Below are positions 21,601 to 32,909 of a stretch of DNA of 64,000 nt, piece by piece (within the stretch, counting starts at the first letter, position 1; each line of letters starts with the position of its first letter). The position numbers and the translations under genes were made by a program. Under the pieces are notes generated by a model. That model was not told the origin of the DNA and made no database searches. It was given only the letters and a program-made list of their open reading frames with translations. This stretch comes from Cordilura impudica (taxonomy: Eukaryota > Arthropoda > Insecta > Diptera > Scathophagidae), in contig OY821521.1 in assembly GCA_963682025.1 (NCBI GenBank), forward strand, positions 55,625,908-55,689,907, given 5' to 3'.

Positions 21601-22309
21601 TCGAAAATGGTCTGTGTTCAGCAAATGGTTCACTGTAAATACTATAAAAGCGCTTATTGGAAGGTCTTTCTGAAAATTTTTTCACAACACAATTTTGCGA
21701 AATAATATATAATATATTTAAAAAAAAAAAAAAAAAAACAGTTCCATTAATTAGTTGTACTTTTTTATATAAGAATCGGTCATTTCTTTTATGTTATGTT
21801 AATTTTTTGTGTGCGCAATCCTTATATAAATAAAAAAAGTACATACACTTGGTAGAGTGTACAAGTGATTATTTCTTTGCTAACATATTCAATAAATAGC
21901 AAACTATTTTTTTAAATTATTTTTTTTAAATTTCTAATAGAAAAAGGATCCTTTTCTCTTAAAGCAAAACTCTGCGTACAAATTAAAAAAAAAAAGCGGA
22001 AATCAACAAGTTATATAATATATACAGTAGGTGTAATCCAAACTGGGACAAGACATAAGTATTTTTACAACTAAGAAAATAAGGAAAAAAGTAAAAGCAC
22101 CAACTTTTTTTTATTGTGCACGTTAGATTATTTGAATACAATTTTATTAATATAATAAATGTTATGATTGTAAATCAAAACTATTTAAAATTATTTTATA
22201 CAATAATAATCAAATGTTTATTATCTGTCAGGCAAGTTCACAATAACAAAAATTTAAAAAAAAAAAAATTATGACATGTTTTTTAAATTAACGAAATGTT
22301 TATATTAAA

Positions 22310-22690
22310 ATGTTCAAACGTCCCCCTATGTTTTAAGTTAAATGCGATAGTGAAGCTGATTGGAATGTTTTCGATGAAGGATCTTTCTATAATTTATTTC
22401 TACCAGTACATTATAAATATCAGAACAGATATGTCTATGTCCCGGGCTCCAAATAAACTTATTTTTGAAAACTTTTCCATAAACTAATTCCCCAGCTTGA
22501 AAACTTCTTTTAAGTGCACCTTGCTCTCAGTTATATGAAAATTCCATATCAGTATCTTTAAGAGGCACTTCCTTTTTCTCCACATTTAAAATATCTGATT
22601 TTGATCTTAAAGATCTCCCAATAAACCATTCAGATGGTGATTTATTTTCAGGAACGTTTGGATTTGGACTTAAGTGGTGTTGACCAAGAA
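22310..22690 (-). pseudogene. Ty3/gypsy integrase C-terminal fragment
   Basis: The minus-strand translation shows NKSPSEWFIGRSLRSKSD, then GELVYGKVFKNKFIWSPGH and a tail ending RKHSNQLHYRI. This matches the layout of the integrase C-terminus of Ty3/gypsy LTR retroelements (SPSE..GR..R, a GD/E-V-Y segment, a final RH..QL). It has a stop and a frame change in the middle. No LTR, protease or reverse transcriptase is nearby, so it is an isolated scrap caught inside the TA-flanked element. Confidence 0.55.
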
Positions 22691-23298
22691 AAACAAATTA
22701 AGTTTATCATTCTTTGAATTTTGCTCGTTCAAACCAAGCTGGGACAACATATTTTAAGATTTAGAGTAACTAACAAACTTCCAGAAAATTTTAGTATTTT
22801 GTGACCGTTCGTTTATTTAAGATCATCTTACGACATATTTGCACTGATTGCTTTAATTTTTTATTCTTTGCAATATTCTGGACTGTCTCTCTGTTGAAAA
22901 TGTTCTCTCCGCAATATGTCGAGCAGGCTGCACTACTTAGGTTTGAAATGTCATAATCTGCAGCAGTCTGGTAATAAATTTGGAGCTTCTGGACCAAATG
23001 AAAATGTAAAGATACTCTGAAAAATATCATATAAACAAAAATTGTGAAAAATTTCTATATATGTAATAGAACATGTGCATAAAGATTCAGTTAGTCAATA
23101 AAATCTTTGTAGATGAAGAAAAAATGAAAAACTTCAAAAGAAACATTGATTTCTAATTCAAATAACCAACTTTTTTTATTTTTTTTTCATCTTAGCTTTT
23201 ATGTATATATATTTTTATAAATATAAAAAATACGAAGAAGTTCAAATTCAATAAAAAAAATATTCTAATGAATATTAAAAAAGGGCAATAGTTCAGAT

Positions 23299-24417
23299 TC
23301 TATGGTGTCAAACAAATGTTTGCACATTTAAGATTAAATCGAGAATTTGTTTAATTTATTGTACATTTGTGGGTTTTTAGTTGCTAATATTTTGCGTGTC
23401 CACCTTAAGCATTAATTACTGATTGCAAACGTCTGTACATTGAATGAATAAGCTTTGGAATATTACATTTTGCAGTTATTTTTCGCACTCTTCTTTAATG
23501 AATCTTATTAATGAATTTTTACCGACCTTTTTCTTTAGATGGATCCACAAATTTTCCTATCAGGACTCTGGCCAGGGTATAAATATCTTTGGTACCGTTG
23601 TATAATTACCAAGACCAACACAAATAAGATTAATGTTTCGGATCATTATATTGATAAAATTCGTATGTATATGAACTTATGCGAATTTTCTGGGTAAACA
23701 AAACCGAATTGTCGAACACTAGCGGTCAGCTCATTAAAAAAAAAAAATCAAGATAAACTTTTTTCATCCAAAATCCTGATTTTACCAACTCCCTTGCTTG
23801 ATATACAACCAAATACCATAAGTGATTTTTCAATTTTTTTTCTAATCCTGTTAGAGGTTTTCGCCAAACTTTTTGAGATCCATCATGATAGTACAGCATC
23901 ACTTTCGTCTCATCACAGAAAATAACGTCATCCCAGTACACTGGAGGAAGTGAAATGTATTCTGCAGCAAATTTAAATTGTTTTTCACTGAGACCAGAGG
24001 TTTTTTCCTAGCCACTCGTGAGAATATTTGTGATTTCATAATACATTTCGGATGGTTTCAAGTGAAAAATTCAGCCTATAATCATTATTCACTTGAAGAG
24101 CTAATCCTCTTGTGCTGGATTGCGGCTTATCGTAAATAGTTTTAATTATTTTGCTTTCAACAAACCGCGTCACTTTCTTTAGTCTGCTTGGTGACCCTTT
24201 TAATTCGAGTCTTCCTTCTTTTTCAGCACGGGACATGATGCTGTACAGTGTATACACAGCCCTTATTTTAAAAGAGACCTTAATAGCGATTTCCCTGGCT
24301 GATTTGCCGTTATAATTGAAACACCAATTGAATAACATTTTGGCAAACTCGTTTTCCTGCATTTTTTTTTTTATTTAAATATGCGGTCACTGGTTTTTTG
24401 CAGACTTTTGACACCAT
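23299..24417 (-). mobile_element. Inner Tc1-like element with dead transposase
   Basis: The inner ends carry GGTGTCAAACAAATGTTTGCA (23305-23325 region) and, reverse complemented on the right, GGTGTCAAAAGTCTGCA, a Tc1-style inverted repeat. Minus-strand transposase pieces: residues from 24362 (a helix-turn-helix region with KSAREIAIKV and GSPSRLKKVT) and, after a frame break, a DDE segment with WDDVIFCDETKVMLYYHDG followed by QKVWRKP. The tail around 23440 reads IPKLIHSMYRRLQSVI. Several frameshifts; dead. It lies entirely within 22025-25617. Confidence 0.7.
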
Positions 24418-24495
24418 TCATATTGAGTAAACATATTTTTTTTTTGTTGTAAAGTGTGTGTCTTTTTTTTAATGTTTTGAGGTCTTATAGTCCTG

Positions 24496-24651
24496 GTGGG
24501 TTATGTAATTCGACTCGAAACGAAAATATTTTCGGAAGGAATTTCCTTTCGTAAATTGAAATGGAAATAATAGTACGAAAGCGTTCTACAAAGTACAATT
24601 TGTTCGAATTCGTAAATTTTTTCATTCGAATCGAATTACGTAATAACCCTC
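24496..24651. mobile_element. Short MITE with CTG target duplication
   Basis: 156 bp. The left end GTGGGTTATGTAATTCGA and the right end, reverse complemented, GAGGGTTATTACGTAATTCG are inverted, followed by TTCGNNTCGAA-type sequence. CTG flanks both sides (24493-24495, 24652-24654). Internal palindromic TTCGGAAGGAATTTCC. Non-coding. Confidence 0.6.
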
Positions 24652-25619
24652 CTGCTGAAAAAGTAACGAATAGAATGCGTGTAAATAAAAAAGAAACAAA
24701 TATATAAAGAATTTGTTGTGAAATTCTTAAATGAAAATAAAATTTTAAACTTTTTTTTACTTGACAAACTGTATGATCAGAGATCGATACATACATTTTT
24801 GTTTGCCAAAATTGTGTATGCATCGCTAATAAACAAACAAAAATGTAATTGTATGTTATTACATTTATGCTCATTGCATTTAATAATTGCTTTCAATTAA
24901 AACATGTTTGTTAATTATTTATCTTATTAGTTTTAAACATCATTGTAAACAATCTAGCCATTATATTGTGAAATCTAGCCTGTTTGAGTCAGTGTTGACA
25001 ACTTTGGTTATATTATTGTATTGTTAGATATACTGTTTTGAAAATGGTGTGATTTTTGAGCCGTTGTCCCAACTAATCCCAGAAATTTCATAACGTGTGG
25101 ACAATTGTACAAAAGTTCGGATTTTACCTTGTATGCTTTGAGCCTGGGTCTTGGTAAAAATACCAATCATTACCAAGACTAAGTTTTTCAGCCGACCTAG
25201 CCTATTTTTTGTTCAAAATATTAATGGGCTCAATCTATAAAACGACGCGTTAAAAATTTATATGAAAAAAATTGAAAAATATTTCAGTTTGGAAATTTTC
25301 ATACACATTATCGTTTTTCCACTTTTGTGGTGGCTTACAAAAACGTCTATTGAAGTTTGTTCAGACTCATAAAATTATTTTAGATTAAAATTTATGACAG
25401 AAACCGCAAATAAAGCACGATTTTTTGTCCCAGTGTAGCTTGGGCCTAATTTTGTTTTACTCTCATGCTGATTTATCATACACCCACTTAATGGATTTAC
25501 TCTTTAATTACACCAGTAAGAAGGTGATAAACTGCCCTAGTGTAAAAAAAATAAAAAAAACTTTTTTTTAATTGGAAACAGTCGCATACTTTGTCCAAGT
25601 TTGGATTACATCTACTGTA

Positions 25620-26165
25620 TTTATTTGTATCAGTGTTTAAAAAATTTTTGTTTATAAAATATTAGCAATGAATGACAAATTAATTGAAATTAATCTACAT
25701 ATCAGAACGAGAACTAATCATAAACTATGAAAAATGTAAAGAACAAGCATAAATTTAAAAATTTTAATAACATCCTTTTATACGTTATCAGGTTAAACGC
25801 GAGAAATAATGATGATATCATGTAGAAATTGATTATATAATCTGTTGTCATTCACTTTAGGTTAATTTCGAAGTTGTAACTGGTCGGGAAGTTTTGCGAA
25901 ATTATAGTTACAAGATTCTGCCTCAAACAAAAAAAAAAAAAGAAAAACAGAGTTTAATAAAAGTGTATAATAAAAGCATATAAAAATTGGTGACCTATAC
26001 TTACAAAGAAACACAGTCCTAAGCTGCCTGTACATAATTAAGTATAATGCTAAGAAATGGTTAGGTACTATAGCTCAGAAGAAACATTTATTTTCCTAAT
26101 ACGAGTTTAAAGTCTTTACAAAAGCATAGAAAATTTTTTTTTGATTGATTCTCTTATTTTTCATC
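25620..26165. other. No gene recognised
   Basis: AT-rich intergenic sequence right of the composite element. No coding frame, RNA gene or terminal repeat was recognised. Confidence 0.4.
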
Positions 26166-26335
26166 CAGCGATTCTGCATTTCTTTAAATTTCTAAACAGG
26201 AAAAGGTCGCTTGGAGCCAAATCTGAAGAGTAAGATGGATGAACTCGTGAATTTTTGCCATCAAAAGTGCACACGTGTCCCCACCGACCAATTCTTGGTT
26301 TTGGCTAAATGTTTTTTTGAGTTCTTCATTAAATT
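26166..26335 (-). pseudogene. Short mariner transposase scrap
   Basis: TTGGAGCCAAATCTGAAG, then CACGTGTCCCCACCGACCAA, lines up with the mariner relic at 1217-1290 (GGGAGCCAAATCTGG, AAGTGTCCCCACCCAAGCA). It corresponds to the segment between the second and third catalytic positions. No reading frame survives. Confidence 0.4.
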
Positions 26336-27182
26336 GGCCTAATAATGATGATAATATTATTTTGTTTATTTGTTGTTGTGGTTTGCCTTGAATAAATATT
26401 ATTTTACTTTTATATTATTTTAAAAGAATTAAAAGTTAATTTATATTAGTTTATTTATATACGTTTTTTGATTTTTATTTAATGAACTACGCAGACTTTT
26501 TCTACCAAGTGTATTTACGTTTAAAAAACTAAAGAATTTATTTAAATATCCGTATCATGCTCAATTAAATATCTTAGATTATTTTTCTTAAAGACAAATT
26601 GTAAATATTCAGTTGGGTTGCCTTTCAGCAGCGACCAAAATCAGTATTGAAATATTATCATCGAAATAAAATAAAAAAATATTAAAAATAAGAAACATTT
26701 AAACAAATAACAGTTTTTTCCCTACTTCGATCTAACATAAACATGGGAAATATAAAAATTACTCAAAAAATGAAACAGCTTAGACTTGAAATTGTGTATG
26801 ATTTTTTCCCTTTATAAAAAATATTTTCTATATCTATATCTGATTTTTTTCATATATAAAAACATTATCCTTGGTGCATATTTATCTACAAGGGTCTTTC
26901 GTAAGTCCCATTTTTATATACATATTTCACCAAAATTTTTTTACTTTGTTCGACATTTTTATCTAAACTATTCGTTATTACACTACTACACAAAGTTTAA
27001 AGTGTCTTTATTTTTTTTTTAATACAAAGAAAATTACAAAAAACAAATATGTATTTATCATGTATCTATTTGAAGGAGAACTTGTATCATTTTCTACAAA
27101 ATGTATCAGTCAAATATATCATTATTGTTGCTTAAAAAAATAAATATTAAAAATCCCTGTTGTTTTATTTCAAGTTATGAAC
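26336..27182. other. Cisd3 downstream region, no gene seen
   Basis: AT-rich sequence with long A and T runs. The longest open frame (26786-27022) has no recognisable features and T-rich composition, so it was not called. Confidence 0.4.
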
Positions 27183-27188
27183 TTTATT
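27183..27188 (-). promoter_or_regulatory. Cisd3 poly(A) signal
   Basis: AATAAA on the minus strand, about 42 bases beyond the Cisd3 stop codon, at a normal distance for a short 3' UTR. Confidence 0.5.
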
Positions 27189-27229
27189 CTAACAATAATA
27201 TTCAACATAAATAACATTATGTAAAGTAT

Positions 27230-27966
27230 TTATTTAACAGCGGCTTGTATATGCGGTTGTTTGTGGGTACCATCACAGAAGGGACGATGTTTGGTATGTT
27301 TACAATTGCATAGCCAGTAGTCGCCAGTTTTTTCCACCTTAAAACGTATGGGTCTAATGGAAATATAAGAAAATATATAAATTGATGTGGTTAAACTTTA
27401 CCAATAACTTTAAACAGTGAACTAAATTAAGCCAGTTTTTGGTTGTCCTTAACAAAATATTTACCTTAATTTAATTTTTAAAAATTCGTCTTTATGTGTA
27501 CCATCACAAATGGGTTGATTTTTTGATTTGCCACACAAACACCAACTATATACTTTGTCTGCAAGAGAGAAAACAAATCATCATAACAATTCAAGCATTA
27601 AAGGTTATGTAAACTTTCAAATAATGTAAAAAAAAACACAAATCAATTAAGAGTTAACTGAAAGTCCCCTTCACTTTTGTTGAATTTCCCGTTAACTTAC
27701 TTTGATCTAAATGTATTTTAAAGGGTTTCTTATCATATATAGCACCGTCTTCTGTTTGCAAATGGGATGTTTGATTACCTTCCAAAATATTTTTGGGCAT
27801 CGTTTTAGTTGTTTCACCGGCTGAAGATACACCTTTGTTGGAGGTGCTATAGTAATGTTGCTGTGAGTTGTGTTAGAATATTAAACGGAATTTTATATTA
27901 AATTTTAATTTAAAAACTTACCATAAATCCAACCGATGGACGTGTATATCTTAATAGCGATAGCAT
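27230..27966 (-). CDS. Cisd3: CISD3-type mitochondrial CDGSH iron-sulfur protein
   Basis: Four exons on the minus strand: 27966-27922, 27860-27701, 27558-27465 and 27353-27230. All have GT-AG borders and consistent phase, giving 140 residues. Two CDGSH domains are visible, CLCGKSKNQPICDGTH and CNCKHTKHRPFCDGTH. Each has the three Cys and one His that bind a 2Fe-2S cluster in this family. Two domains in one chain and no membrane helix distinguish CISD3 (MiNT) from mitoNEET/CISD2. The start MLSLLRYTRPSVGFM, followed by QHYYSTSNKG, is basic and without acidic residues, as in a mitochondrial import signal. No damage is visible, so this is a live host gene. Its exons are too short to stand out as open frames, and it is flanked by transposons on both sides. 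Assignment rests on motif pattern, domain number and length. Confidence 0.93.
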
Positions 27967-28644
27967 TTTAACTAAATGCAATAACTAAAACAAGCTCTCG
28001 ATATTGTGCTAAAAATTATAAACTTTTTGATTTTTACTGTAAGAAGAACAAGCAAACTGTCAAAACCATATGTTTGGAAACATATGTTAATTTTCATTTT
28101 GCCACTGCACTTAAAAAAAATAACTATCAAGTTTTATTGACTTATAATGGGAATTTGATAAAAAAATTATTAAAATTAAAAAGAAATTAAAAATCATATA
28201 AATTTGAAGAAAATGGTATGTGAATAAAAACAAAAAATTATATTTAAAGCATGTCATTCATTATATTGAAACTTTATGTAAAAGTTTGTATAAAAAAATG
28301 TAAAACATTTGTTAAGTGGACTGCAAAATTGACTTAATCAACTAATAGAAATATATAAACATACAATTCAATATGTAATTTTATCATTCTTGTGTAATTT
28401 TGTAATTGTTTGCTTATACTTTACCAAGTGAATTTGTAAAATATTATAGAAGCAGAGTGACTAAGCTAAACAAGACTAAAACTTCAGAATCATTTTTTCT
28501 TATTATCAGTGTAAAAAGTATAATGGCAGAGCACTACACAAAAGACTGGAAGTTGTTTGTATTTTTATAAATAAAATACTTGACATCAAGCTCGTGTACG
28601 TGTGCTTGACGTTAGCACATATAATTGCATGACGGCCTGTCCAG
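27967..28644. other. Cisd3 upstream region
   Basis: Holds the presumed Cisd3 promoter (no clear core element recognised). At 28212-28216 an ATG is followed at once by GTATGT, a possible one-codon first exon of a divergent gene, but nothing else supports it. The remainder up to the Harbinger element is featureless. Confidence 0.35.
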
Positions 28645-29483
28645 GGGCCAGATTCCGCAAGCGTGAGTTTTAAAGTGTACACAAAAATTCCTGTACACTG
28701 GCAATTTGCGATTCCGCAACCGCCAGAATGAGTTTTAAATGTCAAAAAAGTGTACAAAAATGGTTATTTTACTCAAACCTTTTAGACAGTGAATAGTGAA
28801 GTTGTTTTTAAAATGAATTCCAAAAAAGCCAGTGAAGAGCAAAAAATGTTTTAATAAATTACATGATTTTGGAAATGACAAGTAAGTATATATTTAATAT
28901 TTTTATATAAATTACTATTCTTATAAAAATTTCACTAATATTTTGTTTGTTTGCAGATTTGAGTCAGTTGATGGGGCGCATACAAAAACAGAAAAATGGG
29001 ATGAACTTGCGGTCAAACTAAATAGTTTAGGAGGAGCAAGTAAAGATGGGCGTAAATGGAGAAAATTTTGGATGGATCAAAAGTAAGTATTGATATTGTG
29101 TGAATTTGAAATTGTTTATTAAGAATTTATGTTTTCGTAGAATTCACGTAAAGGAAAGAGCCGCACTCCACAAGGCGTCCTTTGAAAGGAGTGGCATCAA
29201 TGGACCCAAAAAACTAAAGGAAATCAGCGAATACGAAAACAGGATTCTTCAATTAATGGTACCTGCAGTAGTTGCAGGTAATGATGAAGTTAATGAAATG
29301 TTTTTTGAAGCAGAAAATGTGGTACGTACATAAAATTAACTTACGGTTTTTTTTATTATTTAGTAACAACATATATTTTTAAATAATTATAGATGGCTTA
29401 CGAAATGAATGAGGAATGGCTCATTGAAACTGAAGAACCTGTTACCACTACACCTACTACTAATACTACTGCTAATACTACTA

Positions 29484-30789
29484 ACGGGTGATTTTTTTGA
29501 GGTTAGGATTTTCATGCATTAGTATTTGACAGATCACGTGGGATTTCAGACATGGTGTCAAAGAGAAAGATGCTCAGTATGCTTTGACATTTCATCATGA
29601 ATAGACTTACTAACGAGCAACGCTTGCAAATCATTGAATTTTATTACCAAAATCAGTGTTCGGTTCGAAATGTGTTTCGCGCTTTACGTCCGATTTATGG
29701 TCTACATAATCGACCAAGTGAGCAAACAATTAATGCGATTGTGACCAAGTTTCGCACTCAGTTTACTTTATTGGACATTAAACCAACCACACGAATGCGT
29801 ACAGTGCGTACAGAAGAGAATATTGCGTCTGTTTCTGAGAGTGTTACTGAAGACCGTGAAATGTCGATTCGTCGCCGTTCGCAGCAATTGGGTTTGTGTT
29901 ATTCGACCACATGGAAGATTTTACGCAAAGATCTTGGTGTAAAACCGTATAAAATACAGCTCGTGCAAGAACTGAAGCCGAACGATCTGCCACAACGTCT
30001 AATTTTCAGTGAATGGGCCCTAGAAAAGTTGGCAGAAAATCCGCTTTTTTATCGACAAATTTTGTTCAGCGATGAGGCTCATTTCTGGTTGAATGGCTTC
30101 GTAAATAAGCAAAATTGCCGTATTTGGAGTGAAGAGCAACCAGAAGCCGTTCAAGAACTGCCCATGCATCCCGAAAAATGCACTGTTTGGTGTGGTTTGT
30201 ACGCTGGTGGAATCATTGGACCGTATTTTTTCAAAGATGCTGTTGGACGCAACGTTACGGTGAATGGCGATCGCTATCGTTCGATGCTAACAAACTTTTT
30301 GTTGCCAAAAATGGAAGAACTGAACTTGGTTGACATGTGGTTTCAACAAGATGGCGCTACATGCCACACAGCTCGCGATTCTATGGCCATTTTGAGGGAA
30401 AACTTCGGAGAACAATTCATCTCAAGAAATGGACCGGTAAGTTGGCCACCAAGATCATGCGATTTGACGCCTTTAGACTATTTTTTGTGGGGCTACGTCA
30501 AGTCTAAAGTCTACAGAAATAAGCCAGCAACTATTCCAGCTTTGGAAGACAACATTTCCGAAGAAATTCGGGCTATTCCGGCCGAAATGCTCGAAAAAGT
30601 TGCCCAAAATTGGACTTTCCGAATGGACCACCTAAGACGCAGCCGCGGTCAACATTTAAATGAAATTATCTTCAAAAAGTAAATGTCATGGACCAATCTA
30701 ACGTTTCAAATAAAGAACCGATGAGATTTTGCAAATTTTATGCGTTTTTTTTTAAAAAAAAGTTATCAAGCTCTTAAAAAATCACCCGT
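29484..30789 (+). mobile_element. Mariner (DD41D) inserted in Harbinger copy 1
   Basis: 1306 bp. Left end ACGGGTGATTTTTTTGAG, right end reverse complemented ACGGGTGATTTTTTAAGAG, with TA on both sides (29482-29483, 30790-30791). Copy 2 of the Harbinger provides the empty site at about 53252, within an ACT/TAA-rich microsatellite that differs slightly in length between copies. Confidence 0.92.
29597..30682 (+). CDS. Intact DD41D mariner-family transposase
   Basis: 361 codons, uninterrupted, starting MNRLTNEQRLQIIEFYYQNQ with two N-terminal helix-turn-helix regions. The catalytic core has FSDEAHFWLNG (Asp 159), MWFQQDGATCHTA (Asp 252) and SCDLTPLDYFLWG (Asp 294). The 41 residues between the second and third Asp make it a DD41D enzyme, as in the rosa-type mariners; if Asp 289 were used the spacing would be 36. 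It cuts at TA dinucleotides and moves by cut and paste. The start ATG is about 110 bp inside the left terminal repeat. All key residues are present, so it may be active. A frameshifted relative of the same length lies at 60016-61100. Confidence 0.93.
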   Translation: MNRLTNEQRLQIIEFYYQNQCSVRNVFRALRPIYGLHNRPSEQTINAIVTKFRTQFTLLDIKPTTRMRTVRTEENIASVSESVTEDREMSIRRRSQQLGLCYSTTWKILRKDLGVKPYKIQLVQELKPNDLPQRLIFSEWALEKLAENPLFYRQILFSDEAHFWLNGFVNKQNCRIWSEEQPEAVQELPMHPEKCTVWCGLYAGGIIGPYFFKDAVGRNVTVNGDRYRSMLTNFLLPKMEELNLVDMWFQQDGATCHTARDSMAILRENFGEQFISRNGPVSWPPRSCDLTPLDYFLWGYVKSKVYRNKPATIPALEDNISEEIRAIPAEMLEKVAQNWTFRMDHLRRSRGQHLNEIIFKK

Positions 30790-31166
30790 TACTAATAATA
30801 ATAATATAATTACTACGCCTACTACTAATAAAAGTAATTATAGGAAGCGTAAATCGCACCCTTCTGGGAAAACTCCTAATGAGGACATAGAAAAGCAACT
30901 CATAGATATAAAAAAGGAAAAACTTGAATATAAGAAAAAAACTTATATGCTTGATGAAAGTAAATTTGAAGAATTTAGACTTAAGTACTTAGAAATTAGA
31001 AAAAGCGAGTTAGAAATAAGAAACAGAGAGTTAGATATAAGGAACAGAGAGTTAGATTTAAAGGAAAGAGAATTAGTTTTAAAAGAAAAAACTATAAATA
31101 ATATGTAAAATATTTTTTAATAAATGTATATAATTATAAGGTTTTTGAAATACAATTTTTATATTT

Positions 31167-32323
31167 TTAATTAAAATAATTATTTACAATATTTTGACGA
31201 ACATGCCTTCCTTCAGTAAGAACATCATTACTTGCATTGGTAATTGCAGGAATATTTTCCTGAACTTCTTCTTCTTCTTCTTCTTCAATTATATCAGTTT
31301 CCACATTAGCCTTTCTTAATACATTGTGTAAAACGATGCAAGCATTAATAATCTTTCCTGCCTTAACAGGATCATAGCACAATATTCTTTCTTTTGAAAG
31401 ACATCGAAACCTACTTTTTAAAATTCCAATGCATCGCTCCACAATACAGCGCGTCTTTTTATGAGCAATGTTGAATCTTTCTTCTGCATCATTAGCTGTT
31501 GAACTAATTGGAGTTATTATCCAAGGTTGTAAAGGGAATCCACTATCTCCTAAAATCCAATAATTTCGGTCTTCTCTAGAATATCTCTCTTCTAGATTAC
31601 GTTTCAATGCTGAACGACGCCAAATATAAGCGTCATGAGATGTCCCTGGAAATTTTGCATTTGCATAACGAATAACATAGTCTGCATCGCACATAATTAA
31701 CAAATTTATTGAATGACCACCTTTACGGCAATAATAAACATGTTCAATATCATTACTTGGGCTAGAAATTTTAATATGCTTGCCATCAATCAATCCAATT
31801 ATTCCAGGAAAAGCCGCAGTTTGATAAAATTTTTGCTTTATATTTGTTTGTTCAGTTGTTGAAGGAAGATACACATACTCAATACACATTTCATTAATTA
31901 TTTCTGTGACTTCATGTATACATCTAGATACTGACGTTTGTGACATACTATTCATGAAGTCTTGTTCAACTGATCTTTGAAAAGTTCCTGAACCAAAGTA
32001 TCGTAATGCACATAAAAATTTTAAATGAACTGGCAAACCCGAAACTCGCTGTGATAACATAAAAAAAGGTTTCATTTTTTCTAAAAAGTCCATGCAAAGA
32101 TATTTTGGAAATCGGTATAGTTCCAAGAAACGTTCTTCACTTATTGCTTCAAAAGGATTTTCAGTATCCCTTAATCTTCTCCGCAAAATAATCAAGTGTC
32201 TCCTATTATTTAATAAACAACATATAAATAATATAAACATATTATAAATTGGTAAGTAAATTATTACCTTTCGGTACGTCTTGATCGTCTTCTTAAAATT
32301 AATACATTTAAATAACTGCTCAT
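31167..32323 (-). CDS. Harbinger nuclease (HARBI1-like), copy 1
   Basis: Two exons: 32323-32268 (MSSYLNVLILRRRSRRTE) and 32202-31167, joined by a 65-bp GT-AG intron, giving 363 residues. I prefer this start to an intron-internal ATG at 32240, because the spliced form has a good initiator context and basic N-terminus. DDE nuclease motifs: IIGLIDGKHIKI (first Asp), YWILGDSGFPLQPW (second Asp), CIVERCIGILKSRFRCL (Glu). The C-terminus has an acidic run of Glu. HARBI1-type enzymes need the Myb/SANT partner for activity (family knowledge). The residues of the long exon match those of copy 2 throughout. Intact. Confidence 0.93.
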
Positions 32324-32909
32324 GATTTTATTTTAATATCTTTGTACAATAATGAAAATTAACTCGTCAAACAAAATAAATTACAAATGTCAAAAACATT
32401 CATTTCAGTTGTCAAAATAGATTCAGCGCACAAAAATTTCTCATTCAGCACTTCAGTGTACATTTTGCTTGCGGAATCGCTATTAATGGAAAAGTGTACA
32501 CTAGTGTGAGTAGTGAGTTTTTTTATTTGTGTACACTTCATATTTATTCACGCTTGCGGAATCTGGCCCCAGCATTCATTTTTTTTCATTTTACTTTGAA
32601 GTGTCAACATCTGGAGCAAAAAATAGAAAAAATAAGAAGTGTTAATTTGAATGTGACAATTTCAAACTTATTTGATTTTTTAAAAATGAAACAAATCATC
32701 GAAAGCACATTTTTTTTTCATCCAAAACACTTTTTTTCATCCGACATTTTTTGCGTCTGTTTCGTTTCAAATCTCGTTTAGTGTTCGTGCTTGATGAGTA
32801 AATACAATACATTCATCAAAATCTCTCATCCAGCATGCCAAAAATCTATTTTTTTTGATTTTCCATCACACTGACACCGACGTCACACATGCGAACAAAT
32901 TTTGACTTA

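Larger units (their letters stand above)
19740..21822 (+). mobile_element. Tc1/mariner-type element, dead, with nested insertions
   Basis: The terminal repeats AGGTTTGCGCACA (left) and GTGCGCAATCCT (right) are inverted and flanked by TA on both sides (19738-19739 and 21823-21824). Inside are two tandem Helitrons (19961-20632), a transposase pseudogene and a MITE (21101-21330). Removing the insertions leaves roughly 1.5 kb, a normal Tc1 size. Confidence 0.75.
22025..25617. mobile_element. Composite DNA element with TA-flanked inverted ends
   Basis: The left end CAGTAGGTGTAATCCAAACT and the right end, reverse complemented, CAGTAGATGTAATCCAAACT differ at one base and are flanked by TA on both sides (22023-22024, 25618-25619). 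This is the pattern of Tc1/mariner elements. Further GGGACAA-type motifs lie inside (about 22741, and inverted near 25060 and 25420). At 3.6 kb it is long because it contains a gypsy fragment, an inner Tc1 and a MITE. No transposase clearly belonging to the outer element was seen. Confidence 0.65.
28813..31108 (+). pseudogene. Harbinger Myb/SANT-like DNA-binding protein, split
   Basis: Exons by comparison with copy 2: 28813-28881, 28957-29082, 29141-29321, and 29393 onward, broken at 29483 by the mariner and resuming at 30790 to the stop at 31108. The central part has the tryptophan-rich SANT-like signature of Harbinger accessory proteins (KTEKWDELAVKLNSLGG, then GRKWRKFWMDQK). The C-terminus is a charged coiled coil with repeats (RNRELDIRNRELDLKERE). 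These proteins help bring the nuclease to DNA and into the nucleus (family knowledge). The only ATG in exon 1 (28813) leads to an early stop; the frame needed for exon 2 has no ATG in exon 1. So exon 1 is frameshifted or the true start lies elsewhere. With the mariner insertion this copy cannot make the full protein. Confidence 0.75.
28645..32569. mobile_element. Harbinger transposon, copy 1, interrupted by mariner
   Basis: Ends GGGCCAGATTCCGCAAGCG and, inverted, CGCTTGCGGAATCTGGCCC. The 3-bp target duplication CAG lies at 28642-28644 and 32570-32572. It encodes the two usual Harbinger proteins on opposite strands: a Myb/SANT-like protein (+) and a HARBI1-like nuclease (-). Without the mariner at 29484-30789 it would be about 2.62 kb, the same size as copy 2 at 51473-54093, which lies in the opposite orientation. 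Confidence 0.95.

Noticed and set aside
26786..27022. Open frame of 78 codons downstream of Cisd3
   Set aside because: Phe/Tyr/Leu-rich low-complexity translation of T-rich DNA; no splice context or similarity.
32203..32240. ATG at 32240 as the start of the Harbinger nuclease (MFILFICCLL)
   Set aside because: It lies in a 65-bp intron with GT-AG borders; splicing from the exon at 32323 gives a continuous basic N-terminus in both copies.
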